A stretch of DNA of 64,000 bases from Oikopleura dioica (taxonomy: Eukaryota > Chordata > Appendicularia > Copelata > Oikopleuridae), in contig OU015566.1 of NCBI GenBank assembly GCA_907165135.1, positions 7,672,157-7,736,156 on the forward strand, written 5' to 3'. A program made the translations under genes and the position numbers. Positions 47,901 to 60,657 of the stretch are shown here, piece by piece. Every line of letters starts with the position of its first letter. The first letter of the stretch is position 1. The notes beneath the pieces were generated by a model. The model was given only the letters and a program-made list of their open reading frames with translations. It had not been told where the DNA came from and searched no databases.

Positions 47901-49609
47901 GATGAAGGCATTGAAAGCATGCTGGGTGTTTGTCTGTGGATTGTTGAGGATGTATTGGAGAAATTTCACCATATCGTCGGTGTCGAAAGTCGGTTTAAAT
48001 GCTTTTTCGTACAGCGGCGTCTCCACTGAAAGAAAAACGTGTAAGAGGCACTAATTTTGACTTAGCCGGTGTCACGTGACCACCGTCGGCTTCCGCAGAA
48101 AATTTTAAAGAAAGTTTCAAGTTCAAAGTATTTCCTCAATTCTAACTAAGAAAAATGCTCAAATTTAGGTCAATTCTTCCGCTAATTTTCGCACGAGGCG
48201 AGGTTCACTTTCGCACACTTTCTTGAAATGTGTGAAACCTGTCGCCGAGTAATTGAAGAAAATTATAGATGATGAGTTTCGACTTCTATCCATTTTGCTG
48301 TAAAATGGCTAGAAGATCGATTCGTTCTTTTACCTGGTTTTAGGATGTTCTTGCTGTTTATACATTCAGGAATGATCCTCGAAGTCCAGTCGCCTTTTTT
48401 ATTACAGCTTGTCCTCGTCGTTCCATTGATTTCAAACCCCTTTTTACATGTAAAATTGCATTTCGAGCCGATTCTTTATTTCAGTTTTCAAAACTAAGAA
48501 CTCCTAGCTTGCATTTTTTTCCTCGTTCAGAGCACTTGTTGAGCTCTCACTATCCTACTTCGCGCCCGGACCCCGGTTTAAATACCGTGAACGGCAGAGT
48601 TTACATAATTCTGAAGTGGTTTTAGCCTCCATCGAGGAATTACTTTTTAAGCTGATTATAAGCTGACCTCAAGTTTGTACGCAAGATTATATTCTCAACC
48701 CGGCTTTTTCTCAAAAGTGACCATTTCGGACTTTTGGGAATTCGAACGTAGCACCCTTAAATAATCGAAAATTGAAAACATTCCTGTGTCCCTTTTCTTC
48801 TTTGCCTGTACAATTTTGGAATCCATTCCTCGGCGTGGGTAAAAAATCACAGTGGCTTTTCGTCCGCACTGTTTTGAAGAAGGCATCTGTTCTGCCAAAC
48901 ACTAGAATATTTTAGTATCTATATCGAGTTAACCCCTTTCACTTTTCGCCCTCTTAGAATTTCTTTACTTTCGGCGGCTTGTCAAAATGTCACCAGCTGA
49001 GATTGGCGGTCTGATTTGATTACATTTTAATTTCATCAAATTTCGGCCTCACGTGACTCAGGGAGCAAAGCCACAATTGCACTTGTTCGTAATTATCTAC
49101 GTACACGTTACGTAATTTAATCACGGACCTTGTCGTGAGACGCTCGCAAGAGATTGCTCAGTCGAAATTAAATTAACGATGATATTTTGTAACACTTCTA
49201 AAACTGCCGGTACAAAAGTCAGTCCAGGTTAGGGTTAAGGCTCTGGTCAGCTACCCCTAAGTTAGGGTTAGGGTTAGGGGCCCTAACCCTTAGCTTTCCT
49301 TATGACTTATAAAAATTCATAGTTTTTCAGATTTAAGAAGGATTCAATTAGACTAAACCGATACAATAATTTTGATAAAATCAGAAGAATATAATTTCAA
49401 ATTTATGTCTTTCTAAAATGTCGAAAATTTCGTAAACAAAAGATGTCATCTTGCCTAATCATAATGAGTTTTATACGCGGCACAAGCCCTGTTTTTATTC
49501 AGTTACACAACTGACTGTGGTTATTCAATTTTGCGCTATGTTCCTCACCCCTGAAGTACCGTAGAAAAATCGGTGAAAATTTACCTAATATAAATATGAT
49601 CGGAATCAT
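38996..49609 (-). CDS. Giant secreted sushi-FN3(x~23)-Ly6 protein, 2339 aa
   Basis: Nineteen exons from the ATG at 49609 to the stop at 38996-38998 sum to exactly 2340 codons; larger ones are 48025-47339, 46616-45680, 45590-44016, 43612-43283, 43190-42849, 42687-42436, 41626-40336. A signal peptide (MIPIIFILVFGRTDA) is followed by a sushi-like module (CNFTCKKGFEINGTT, KKGDWTSRIIPEC), an acidic/Thr-rich linker (TTPQTTTTTQ) and about 23 fibronectin III repeats with the usual W and Y-x-V/I-x-V positions (ISWTSLSG, YTVTVDA). The end is a Ly6/uPAR domain (CYECSSVRD ... CCNDDLCNE). There is no membrane segment or GPI signal, so it is probably secreted matrix. Two introns are GA-AG (42688-42848, 42171-42435) and one is GC-AG (48474-48508); they are needed to keep frame. 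Function unknown. Confidence 0.85.
46800..46876. repeat. AT-rich tandem-like repeat inside an intron
   Basis: Several near copies of TATTTATTATTAATATT lie in the 454-nt intron 46617-47070 of the giant FN3 gene. Likely simple-sequence expansion; no gene. Confidence 0.6.
49227..49293. repeat. Interstitial telomere-like repeats, TTAGGG in both orientations
   Basis: GGTTAGGGTTAAGG occurs near 49227. CCCCTAAG, three TTAGGG units and CCCTAACCC then run to about 49293, forming a short inverted arrangement. It lies in the 683-nt first intron of the FN3 gene. TTAGGG is the chordate telomere unit, so this is probably an old end-repair or fusion scar. Confidence 0.7.
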
Positions 49610-52600
49610 ATTTGTCTGTCTGTCTTCTTTACTTCAAGACAATTTTCATAAAAGATCTCTTTTGGTTTTCAGGCTTCTTCTTTTCTTCTTATTATCTCTT
49701 TCTTTTTATTTTCTGATAATTTGAATTTTGAAATCTCTATTAGATTCAGGTCAAGGCGGGATTAAAAAAGCTGTATACAAAAATTTATGCAGAATATTCA
49801 GATTTTTGTGAAATTAGAGAAAAAATCCGAGAAAGGCGATAGAACGGTCGAGCGCGGCGCTTAGCGAAAAACTCCGAGGGCGCTAGCGAGTACTATCAAT
49901 AGTTATGTTTGTGTAGTAGGTGGTGCTAGAAACCTCGAGAAATTTTTCTATTGGGGAATTTTGATGTCTATTATTTTCAGTGGGGAAAAATGGAGAGGGG
50001 TAAACAAGGCGGGCAAGATTTGACAGGGAGACGTAGAATCGCTAGAATTTGCAAATTCAGTCAAGATACACGATAAGAAAATGGAGAACAACGCTTAGAT
50101 ATCATTCATAAAAGCTATCTTTAAGCATTTTGTAATGATTTTTAAACCGCGAAACGTGGGCAACCAAGCTTTTTCAACAGCCAAAGAGTTCAATCAATGG
50201 GAGAAATGGGTTAAAACCAAACCAGCGCAGACCTGCCAAATCTCGGTCTTTTATCTGGAGAACATGTCCCTATATTTTTTTCTATCTTCAATAACTCAAT
50301 CTTGAAGAACTCGTCCCCTTTTCCTTCTGAGAACGGTTTTCCTTAATGTTTTTCCCAAATCTAATTCCCCGCAAAAACGTATCCTCTCGACATCCTTCTG
50401 GACATAATATCAAGTGTATACAACTTCCTGCACTCTAGTAGCTTCTCTTTTCCTCTGTTTAGTCCATAATTCCTAAGTCTATAATTCTGGATCGGGGGCT
50501 CTTTAGCTGCCTGAAATCTATTTTGTAGCACCAGGTGACATCACATTAGAATTAGAGTCGCATTTTTCGGCGTAAAATGAATTTCGCGCCACCGTGAGGC
50601 AAAATATTTATCGACGCGCAGCTCTAGAACATTGTAGCCAGAAAATTCCAAAAGAAGACTCTTCGCGAAATCTTTTAGATCATCCACGTGAATAAAGTCC
50701 TTAAAAGTTTATCTCTTTTTTAACTGACTGAATGTTCCTCATTTTAACGGATTTTCTAGCCTCAGAATTGAACCGCTTTAGAATTGAACCGCGCGGACAT
50801 TTCGCGTTTAGGAAATACACTAAGCGACGCTAAAGTCGTATTTGCCCCCCGTAACCAGTCTCCTTCGCCCAGATTGTATTTACGAAACAGCATTTTCTGT
50901 TACGCTGTATGCGTATTTTTATATTGTTGGTGGCAATATGTTTGGAGCAAAGTGACAAATTTCATGATTCTTTGGTCTATTTTTTCAGAAGATTTAAAAG
51001 ACGAATTCATTTTTTGATGAAAAGCCAGCTGTTCAATGGTTAATTCGACTTATAAGCTAAAATAAACACTGGCTCTCAGTGCGATCATGTCAATAATTGC
51101 CGCGGCGGTATTTTTAGATAAGTTAAGAAACGTGGTATCTGTCTAGCTGGAATTCCAACAATGCGTCGATTTTTATAATCCGCGCAAAATTTTCCCAGCC
51201 AGCATGAAAATTTAAAACGTAATGTTCAAGCGCGGTTTAGAAGAGGATGAGGCGAATTCCATACAGCTGCTCGTTTAGAGGCCTCTTCAAAGGAGACCCC
51301 ACTCTCTTCATCTTTGGTTATAAATCTTGCGAATATTTGAATATTAATTTCAGAAATAGAAACAACTGACCGAGGGTTGTTTTTGGCCTTTACATGAATT
51401 ATTGATTTATAACTACCGAAATTGTTTTCGTAAGAAATTGATAAGGCAACCAATGTAGAAGACCTGACTCAGGGTCTGAAGGATCTTTAACGAAAGCCGC
51501 GTAGCAGCTGATTTTTCATCTTAGATATTTCAGACTTTGACTCAGGTGGTAGGAAATTTCGCACGGACGTTTTGAACATTATTATTCGGAATTTATGAGA
51601 AGAAAGAATTCAAATTGCACAATTCTAAAATGTCTTAATACCCTTAAGACATTCTCAAGAGAGCTCGCCTAAAAATTAAAAACGGGGTAATCGTAGAACT
51701 TCTAATCAGCCACATTTTCGAGTATCGCCCCTCAGGATGATCCATCAAGAGATCCCAATTTTTCAACTTTCAAGCAAACGACTCATCCGTTCATTTGATG
51801 AAAATAACTGCTCGTAGCAAGCAAACCTGACTGGTGATAACGTGAGCACAGTTTCTAAAATTGTTGATTCAAGGAAAATGTTTGCCAAGCTGTCACCCGC
51901 TGTGCAGCGAGACACGTTCTTCTTATCACCAATTACTCGCTTTCGCCAATTCTTTCCATGAAAAATTTTCAAAGTCCAGTTAGCCCCAGCCTCTTCACAA
52001 TGAAAAATTGATATGCAACTGGCAAAAGCCAGTAAATTCTGTATGCATATCGAGTTTTTATCACGTAGCCCACCCTTATCAGCATTTTTTCGCGACTCGC
52101 CCAAAACACAATTCTGTTTGGACCTGATACGGCACGGATAGATAAAGAAAAACAAAACCGAAATCTAAGTTCCCTTCAGCACTTTTTTCTGATAATCCAA
52201 ATTCTATCCACGTTAGATTTTTCACCGAAAAAAGCTTTACAGCCATTATAAAGCTGATAACTGTTAGATTTATTATTGCCCACAAAGGAGTTGATGCTTG
52301 TTAACTTCTCAATACACGTGGTCGGTTCAACCGACCACGGCGACTTTGAGCCGCCGAAATTTCTCTTGTGATAATCCATTTGACCTGATTTTTGTAATGT
52401 GAGCTGAGATGACTAAAACGAACCACTTTGTGAAATTTCGGAAGTTTTCTCAAAAGTGGTGGCGTTTTGCACCGGATTTATCTTTCACTCTGCAGCTGAA
52501 AATCCAAAAAGGTTTTTTCAAAAGTAATTGTTAATCTTTATAGGTGAGTGTTCAAGCTTTCCAGCGATATGTTTTGTAACTTTTTTGCTTGCCGGAAACG

Positions 52601-52955
52601 CAAGTTAGAGCTAAAAGTCTTGAGCGCTCTTTATCACACACCATATTTTGCGCGCCGCGCGGGGCTGAATAATGCATTGTGGTCCCCTCACCCGACCCCG
52701 TGTTTTGAGCGCTTAGTCGCGCGCCCGTGTATTGAGAAGTTAACCTTTTTTTCGAATTTGCATTTTCAGAAGACGATGGCGCCCGCGGCACTCGCCCGAG
52801 GGCACACAGACTTTTACCAGCAGCGAAATCCAGAAATAAATATTCCATATATCATTAACCTTCTTTTATTAATATATTACAAAAAATTATTTCATAAAAA
52901 AAGAGAGAAAAAGACCAAAGATGTTAAAACTTAGAAGATAGAGGAAGATATTAAA
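49610..52955. other. Intergenic 3.3 kb, no gene supported
   Basis: This is AT-rich DNA between divergent genes (FN3 protein on minus, 7TM protein on plus). Frames at 50784-51017 (+), 51226-51453 (-), 51763-52155 (-), 52079-52379 (-), 52548-52934 (+) and 52552-52848 (-) overlap each other or lack splice partners. It probably contains both promoters. The clearest structure is the palindrome at 52317-52339. Confidence 0.4.
52317..52339. repeat. Perfect 23-nt palindrome with 1-nt centre
   Basis: CGTGGTCGGTT, C, AACCGACCACG: the 11-nt arms are exact reverse complements. It could be a dimeric transcription-factor site or a cruciform; it sits about 620 bp upstream of the 7TM gene start. Confidence 0.8.
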
Positions 52956-55900
52956 ATGGAAGCAACCAGCAATTTTACCGACAAGTCAGAGATTTTTGTC
53001 AACGAATCTTTGGTTGACCCAGAAGATGAGGAACTGAGAAAACAGGCGACTGATATTTTATTCTTGTTTTTGCCACGGGTTAAATTTTGAATCTAGTTTT
53101 TATCACAGTTTCTCTAGGATAATTTATAATTGAACTAGAAGCATCTACCCCTTCCTCGAATTTGAGTGAAAGTCAATAGTATTGACTCAATACTATAATT
53201 ACGTTAAAAAGATCAATTCTTGCTACTCTATTCAAACTAGAAATCTAATTTCATAAAACATATCGACATCGATAAGAGAGGGTAAAATTTAACCCGAAAA
53301 AAGACAGGATTATGCATATTTACCGCTTTTCTTGGGCTTTATCTGGAAAGTGACCAAATATTCAATTATCAAAATCGACCTCATAAATAAATAATAACAT
53401 GAGTCATGTTACATGACAGTATCAATAACGAACAAAAATCCCTTCGCCAAATCTTAAATTTAATATTTTTTCGACCAAATAATAAAACCAAATTTTCAAT
53501 TTATATTTATCGTCGTTAGTCGGTACTCGAATCAACAGAAAATGACAGTGAGCAGCGTATGGCAAGGCTAAAAATTAAAGCGAATAAATTGACGCTTCTA
53601 AGCGATCAACGTGACTTTTCCGTTTGCATAATATATTGAGTCAATTTCAACTCAGCTCTGAAATTGTTCAATTCTATTTGCACAGACGAGCACCTACCGC
53701 TTGAGACAATTTGCTTAATTTTCTAGAACCAGACTATTACTCAACTTAAATTTCATAATGAAATCATAGCAAAATAGATATATTTATTAACATATCTTCT
53801 TTTAACTGTCACTTTTGAACATCCATCATCATTTTCTACGAAAAAAAAACTCGAAACTTCATTCCCTGATCAGAGGATTTGTGCCTGAAGGATGATCATT
53901 TTATTCGAGTATTTAGTCGATAAGAAGAAAATACAATTTATTCTTCCAAAAACTAATTGATGATTGTCCATCTATGGAATTTCAGATGTTCCTTGGTTAC
54001 TCTTGTTATTCTTAGAAACTTCTAGGAGTATTGGAAGATGCGGTGTTTGATCATCGGAATAAGAAATAAGAACGGATCGACTTCGGATAAATTTTGCATA
54101 TCCAAGTGACATATTGAAGAAATGACCTTGAACAGGGATCAAAGAAAACCGATACTCGAGCAAGTTCGAAACTGGAAGTCTATATTTGCGATTTCAGGCG
54201 TCATTGAAACCTGCTCCACTTGGAATTACAGTAATTTGCTCCCAATTTGATCCGATTGAATGTACCCGAGTGCTACTACTAATTGCCGTTTTTCAAGTCA
54301 CGTGCGTCTGGATCTAAGTCTAAGAACTCGACACAAATGATCATTGGCGCTAAGCCTTCACTTTGTTTTGCGTGAATTGAAGATGCTTATTTTCGGTGCC
54401 AAGATGATCAGGGATAATTGCCGAACGTCCCGGCCCGATCTCGGCTGAGAAGAAAGATTTAGCGCCGCTCCACAGATCTCCAAACGGAAAATAACGAGTT
54501 CCACACAAATCATTTACAAATCTTCCAAGTGTCGTTTTAATCCCTCCGAGTTGCCTGCTCCGGGAGTGGATGATTGCGCGGGAGGATCATTTTGTGGAGC
54601 ATTCTGTATTCTATTGAGCTGCTTACTTGGAGATTTGAGCAGCTAATGAGGTCTTTTTGTACTCGAAAAACCTCGTTTTTTATAATGAAATTGACTTATT
54701 TCACAAGAATAAAGGGTTTTACTTTGCAAATCCGGTAGACTTGATGTCCATCATAATAACCTTTTACCGGTGATGGCTTATTTTCGCTTTATTAGTACTA
54801 GATTCGATTTCCGAACCATTTCCCTTGAATACCTCTATACAAATCGATAATAGCGAGCGATAAAATTGCCTAAAATTCAAGTTCTTCATCCCCTTAGCCG
54901 AAAAAAAAACTGAACAAGGACTCGCCGAAAAAGCAATAAGTCTTCTTTATCAATCTGGCGGGTAGACTGGAGTTCCCATTGACAGATGACCAAAAAGGCT
55001 GATGCATTAGTAGAGTGAAAGGTGAAGGGTGATTTTTTAATCTTGGCGATTTACATGCAGTGCGCTTGATAATTCATTCCTCCCCAATCTTTGATCACCT
55101 CTTCTTGCAATTTACCCAAATCGATAAATTTATAAACTCTCGCTTCTCGAAATGCAGAATATAATATTACATTTGGTTACTTGAAAATAAGTCAATTTCC
55201 CTTCCTGTTTATGCGGCTACGATTGGAAAGCGCTCGATTCTCCGGACGAGTTTGGCGAGAATGAGCTTTGCATTGCTCCTCCTGGGGAACTTATGCTTCG
55301 TTGTTGAGACTGCTCTTGTTTTATGGACGATCATCAAGGTATTCCGCGTTGAAGGATTTTGAAAGAATTAATTTTCAGCCGACAACTGATGAAAAAACTT
55401 GCCGTCTTCAGGTACAACCCTCCTTAGGAAATCCATGTCAAAAGTGACATTTTTATCAAGTCCTGCGTTCCATAATTACGAACCTGATTCTTAGACGCTC
55501 AAATTCAGAAAAAAACTCTTTACAAAAAATTTTTGTTTTAGCGACTTTTAGACACTTCTTTTAGTAAGTGTATTTTTTGGTAATTTGGAACTTTGAGAAA
55601 ATTTTCTGAAAATCTTTATCGTCCAAATTGGATCCGCCAAAATCTCGAAAACGAGCAAATGATACTCATTAACTCGTGAGAACTGAGCCCCTTCCACGTG
55701 ACCTAAAAACGCGTCTCCTTCCTGTTTCAAAGTTGATGGAGATAAATTTCAGGAGAAACTGACAAATACGATGATGGCAGTGGCGTTTTACCCAATTTAT
55801 CTTTTTCTTTGGAGCCGGCAGCTGTCAATTTACAGGTATTATTATTTCATTCAAACTGTAGATAGTACTGGATCAATTTTTCACGACTTCCACCTTTCAG

Positions 55901-58086
55901 GCCCGATCTTTTCACGCGTTATCGTAATATTAAATACGCAGTCGAATTTAATAATTCACGGGACGGCGACGCTACTGGCGACGTTCAAAAATATCTTCGG
56001 TAATTGAGTGCATATTCTTACGCTACTAATGGCCCGAGTAATCACATAGAAAGTAAAAAGTGACTCTTCAAACCCGTATCAACCCAGTTGCTTCTTACAG
56101 TAATAAAAAATATTCAGGGATCGTCGACTTGCATCCGCTCTGCCCGTTTGGCTTCGCGCATTCTCCAAGTTTACCCTGGAACGGATACAAAAGATTGTCC
56201 CGCTTCTTCCGCACGGAGATGTAAAAATCGGGGGCAAAATTTTTGCTTCACAAAAGAATCCTGTCAAGAATTCTGAAATTTGGGAAATCTAAAAAGCTCA
56301 AGAATTCCAAAACAGCGAAAAGGCCCCCTCCTCCTCAAGACATTCCGCTAATCAAAAATTGACAACAAACTTAACTTTTTGAGTTTGAAGAAAATCAAGC
56401 CAGAATTGGAGAATTTCTAATTCAAAAGAATATTTCTAAAAAAAAATTTTGTCTAGAAATTTTTTCTTATCAAAAAAGAAATGATAAAAATTCTGAAAAT
56501 ATTTATGCAATAGCTTGTTTATTCCTTATCGCCATATTTCAACTGCCTTATCAATATTCAGCAGGAGCTGAAGGCGGATAATTGTCTCATCCGGGATTAA
56601 GGGGAGCATATCGGTAATAACGTGAAATTAACCTTCGATTGCATTTCTGAGCTCTAAGAAAGGCTCAAAGGGAGCGAGTAATTGGATCCAAAACGGACTC
56701 CTCCTTCGCGAAAACGTGTGTATCCGGGTTGAAGTTTATGATTGTCAGTACACTCACGGGCTTTGTTGTGATTCTCGGCTCCACGCTTGCTGATCCGAAG
56801 AAAATCGACTTCAAAGATGGCTACTGTATCAAAGTTGATGATACTTGGAGCGTCGCTGCTGCTATTGGAACGTAAGCATAGGGTCGATATGTTATCAATT
56901 ATATCAGATAGAGATAGTGTTCAAAAGAAGTTTCTAAGAGGAATTTATCTTTTTTTTCTTATCGCTTCATATTTATTTAAATATTGAAAGAAAAAATATA
57001 TGAAGCTAAGTTTCGAACTTTATTACAAAACCTTGCAGAAAGAGCACACATAGTGATTATTAACCCTAAATATATTCTCTGCAATAGAATTGACATCTAT
57101 TTTTAGGATGGTGATAATACAGGTAATCCTTTGGAATCCCCTCCATTTCGAATTCTGGCATGTCAACCTCCATTCTCATTATGAAAAAAGAACACCGTGG
57201 AAACCGAAAATTTGAATAATTTTCACAAAAAAGAACTCCATGGGAGCGCATTTCAACACGTTCAATTCAAAACAGGAATTTCGCCAAAACCACTTCTCAT
57301 GTTTCTTCAGAGCCTTTTGCTGTTCCTGTTCTGGTACCCAATTATGACAGCTCTTTCGACGGGCCACTCGAGTCTCGGACAGTACGTTCGACGCTGCGCC
57401 ATTCTAACTTTGATCAATTCGCTTTCGGATGTCACTACTTTGGCGTTTATGCTCGTCTTCATGAACACCGCTCCAGTGCCGCTCCTTGCCGTCGTCTATG
57501 TAGGTCAAATGTTCATCATTTATTTTTCAAGTCAATTTTTTAAGCCTATCAACTTGATGGTGAACTGCTGCTGCTGCATTTTCTCCTACCGAGGTGGTTC
57601 CAGTATGATTTTTCCCTGGGGAGAACTTTGTCATGGATTATCACATTTTTAACTTGGTCAAAACCAACCTATTATTTGCTTAGTCCAAACCTCAAATTAC
57701 TGTCGAAAAAGCGGTTCCACTTTTTGCGTCACAATACGTTACAGTAGCACTACAGAAGCCTAGAACCCAAGCAAACTCTATGACGCGTAATCGTTCCTCT
57801 TTCACTTTTTTCTTCGAACACACTTCGAACAGATGTTGGAATTCCCGGTCTGACAGTAGCTCCCTCTGAATTTGTCGGTTTATAGTGTCATAATTGTTGT
57901 TTTGGATAAGTGTGAATCCAGACTAAAGGCGGCGGTTCAACGCAAAATTTGGACCCATCGAGCATAAATCCAAGCTTTCAAAGAGCGAAAAGGAGAATTC
58001 AACCAGCGTTTCATCGTAAGTTACAGTATCAAAACTCCAAGTTACAGTTTTTTCTTGCAGAAGTGATCGGACAGAAGGAGTGGTGA
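52956..58086 (+). CDS. Multi-pass (about 7TM) membrane protein, receptor-like
   Basis: Eleven exons (52956-53078, 55231-55338, 55379-55411, 55753-55835, 56118-56220, 56735-56871, 57313-57499, 57545-57593, 57833-57877, 57929-58015, 58061-58086) give 326 residues, every junction in phase, GT-AG. The N-terminus has two possible N-glycosylation sites (NFTDK, NESLV) and no signal peptide, as in many GPCRs. Hydrophobic segments include SFALLLLGNLCFVVETALVL, TMMAVAFYPIYLFLW, STLTGFVVILGSTLA, LLLFLFWYPIMTA, CAILTLINSLSDVTTLAFML and VPLLAVVY...LMVNCCCCIF. A Cys cluster precedes a basic/Ser tail ending QVIGQKEW. I see no DRY or NPxxY motif, so the family is not assigned. The first intron (2152 nt) is long, and an extra exon may hide there. 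AATAAA is near 58180. Confidence 0.7.
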
Positions 58087-59342
58087 CTTGCGAAAAACCG
58101 ATTCCACCAGTAAAACTCTAGCTGTAAATTTAGTTTTGTGGAACTTTCTTTGTTTTCTGCGAATAATAACTGTATAATAAAGATTTATTTATCCAAAAAA
58201 AGAGCTGTCTGACCTTCTCAGTTCGACATTGACAGGACTGACGTCAAAGAAGAGCGCGATTGATAAAGCAGATTTGAGATCTGGTTTAATTTGCATTCTA
58301 GCCACAGTTTTTTGATGAGATCGAATTGAGCAGGATTTCAATTCTTACAGGTAGACAGTGACAAATAAAAGATAATGAAAAAGTGGTAAGCTCCTCTGAA
58401 GGCTCCATTTATCAATCAGAGCATGATGAAACAGCAACTTTTGAAGAAGGAAGAATGAAGTTTTGATTTCCCTAAAGACAGAACTCTTTCTATATACTGC
58501 ATTACATACAGTATGCACCATACTGTATGGTACAATAATATTCTTTTATACGTAATATTAACATAACACTGTAAAATTACGACAGTTATGGTGATATTGC
58601 GTACAACAACTTGATTGATTAAAAACATGATAAAAAGTAGACAGATAATTTTTGAGCACATACTTTTTAACTAAACGAACCGTAAAAACGAGTCCGCTTT
58701 TAGTACCCTTTGATATTTTTAACAGGTCACGTGTTTGATTCGACGGGTTTTTCATGCGTTTTTGATGTTTTTAATATTGATATATGAGTATGAACATGAT
58801 TGAATTTGATACGATCACATGTTGAAGATTTCGAAATTAGCGTTATGGTCTTACAGTATCATGTGATGTTAAAACGGGTGGAAGCGATGGAAGATAAATG
58901 AAAGCGAGACAATGAGTGATTATAGGGGATTTTGTTCGAAACGGGCGGGGATGAGCACCGTCTAGCTGGGCCTACAGGAAGAGATTTAAATTGGGGCCAT
59001 TTAGGGCCGACCTCGTTCTGAGGAAAACTCAGAATACGTGTGTATGCGCGCCGATAATATTGTTATATTTTGAAGGTGAGTTTCTAAGTTATAAAGGGCG
59101 CCTTAGTCCAAACATTAAAACTTTCAAGGGTTAACAAGAAGATGGGTGAGCAAAGTATTAAATTTCTTCAGAAAAAAAGAGTGTCTTAATTCTTAAATTC
59201 ATCATCAAAAGATACTTTGACCAATTCAAATGGTTATTTTTAAAATTGAAATCAAGGAGGACAAGCAATAATCAAAAATTTTTCTTTTATTTTAAGAAGG
59301 TTGATTGTCAGTGAATAACCTTGTAGAACCTCTACAAGGAAA
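58087..59342. other. Intergenic, short palindromes only
   Basis: No coding frame is supported (58416-58755 minus frames are low quality). 58505-58535 holds adjacent palindromic pieces ATACAGTAT and CCATACTGTATGG. About 59245-59262 holds a one-mismatch copy of the intronic motif described under findings. Confidence 0.45.
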
Positions 59343-59888
59343 TTAGTTGTTGCCAAAGTGGGTATTGTAAACTTTTGACCGTCCATTTGAACCTCTTCTT
59401 GTCAGGAATGAATGTGATCTCGTTGTTTTGTAAAGCAGTTGCATGTAGGAAAGACACAGCCCGTCGAGCCTGCTCCTCGTGATTCGATCTGGATGATCCT
59501 GACGCTGAAGAAGTCGGTCACAAAGTTTCCACTTGTCGTGATTGTCCACCGCTGGTCGGTTATTTTCCAAATGGCGATTGAGCATTTTGACTTTTTTGCA
59601 GAGATAAATCTCGTTTCTTGGGTCAGCATCTTCGCAAAACTTAACGACGTCGAGAAAGTTGTGGTGGTTTGCTTTTTCTGGAGCTTGAGCTGTACTTGGT
59701 TGGTCACTCGTGTGGAAGTTTATGAACTGTTTTGCTCGATGATTTTCCCGCTCTGCCTGAATAGAGGACGTTAGATAAAGAACGGATAACCTGTTTTTTC
59801 TTACATTATGATAGTTCATAAATCGTTGATATCTTGCAAACTTCGCATCAGCGTTGAGGAAAGCCAACGATACTATAAAAATCATCAT
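59343..59888 (-). CDS. Secreted four-cysteine protein, 165 aa
   Basis: Exons 59888-59805 and 59756-59343 are separated by a 48-nt GT-AG intron. Since 48 is a multiple of three, the unspliced frame also stays open, adding 16 residues. The signal peptide is MMIFIVSLAFLNADA. The mature part has exactly four cysteines (VKFCEDAD, IYLCKKVK, WKLCDRLL, DGLCLSYM) in helical contexts and ends with a basic segment (LTRRGSNGRSK). Possible roles are a small helical secreted factor or propeptide; dibasic sites (KK, RR) could be cleaved. I do not recognise the family. Confidence 0.75.
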   Translation of the reverse strand: MMIFIVSLAFLNADAKFARYQRFMNYHNVRKNRLSVLYLTSSIQAERENHRAKQFINFHTSDQPSTAQAPEKANHHNFLDVVKFCEDADPRNEIYLCKKVKMLNRHLENNRPAVDNHDKWKLCDRLLQRQDHPDRITRSRLDGLCLSYMQLLYKTTRSHSFLTRRGSNGRSKVYNTHFGNN

Positions 59889-60657
59889 TTGTCTGATTTG
59901 ATAACTGCTACTTTTCAGTCATCTGATTGAACTATGATAAACAAGGACTTACTTTTATAGTAGCGAGCTCTTCATTGATGGCGCAGTTTTAGTCTCAAAC
60001 TTTGAGGCGCTCAAGAACGAAATAAAGTTCAACCGAGTTATTTTTCGTTATATGAAATACGTTATTCAATTCGATATAATACGCCTTCTTAGCTGATCTT
60101 CTACAGTGTAGAAACTAAACAACGGTCTTTAGAATCTATAGACTTTAAGAATCTAGGATAGCGCCTCACCCACCGGGATTCTTGAGTGCGGAATCGAAAG
60201 TCAAATATTTCTGTTTATACTTTAATTATCTGTTAAATTGCTTGAATGGTCGAAAATATCTTCCTGCAGCAAATAATTTTGACAATAATTTGAACTTGTT
60301 TATCTGATTCGAGACAGTAATCAATGAAATCATCCTAAAAATCGCCTATTGATTGCAATTTGAACGATTTCTTCTTGAATTTATATATTATTTGATCAAG
60401 AGAGAGGATGAAGAAGCAACTTCAAATATTATTAGGTCTGTGAGATAGAATTTTCGATTGTCAAGAATCCTGATAACTTTGAAAAATCATCTTTTAGACA
60501 TAGTTATAAACAAGAGGTCTAGCTTGACGTATTGTTAGCCCTTTCAAGAGCTCTCGAATGAGTTTACCACCGTACGCGACTCCGATGGTAAAAATCGCTT
60601 TTTTACGTCTGAGGACTACGTTACGTTTAGTACCTGGTAAAAGCTTAGCGAAAGTTC
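59889..60657. other. Divergent intergenic region
   Basis: Shared upstream region of the four-cysteine gene (-) and the four-TM gene (+). AT-rich with no coding frame; TTTATAGTAGCGAGCTC near 59955 could hold a promoter element, but this is weak. Confidence 0.35.

Noticed and set aside
49591..49720. Plus-strand hydrophobic frame MIGIIFVCLSSLLQ
   Set aside because: Antisense to the FN3 gene first exon and T-rich; the minus-strand signal peptide has a correct donor and phase.
52548..52934. 128-codon plus-strand open frame
   Set aside because: A 98-codon minus frame overlaps it; mixed composition and no domain, signal or intron support.
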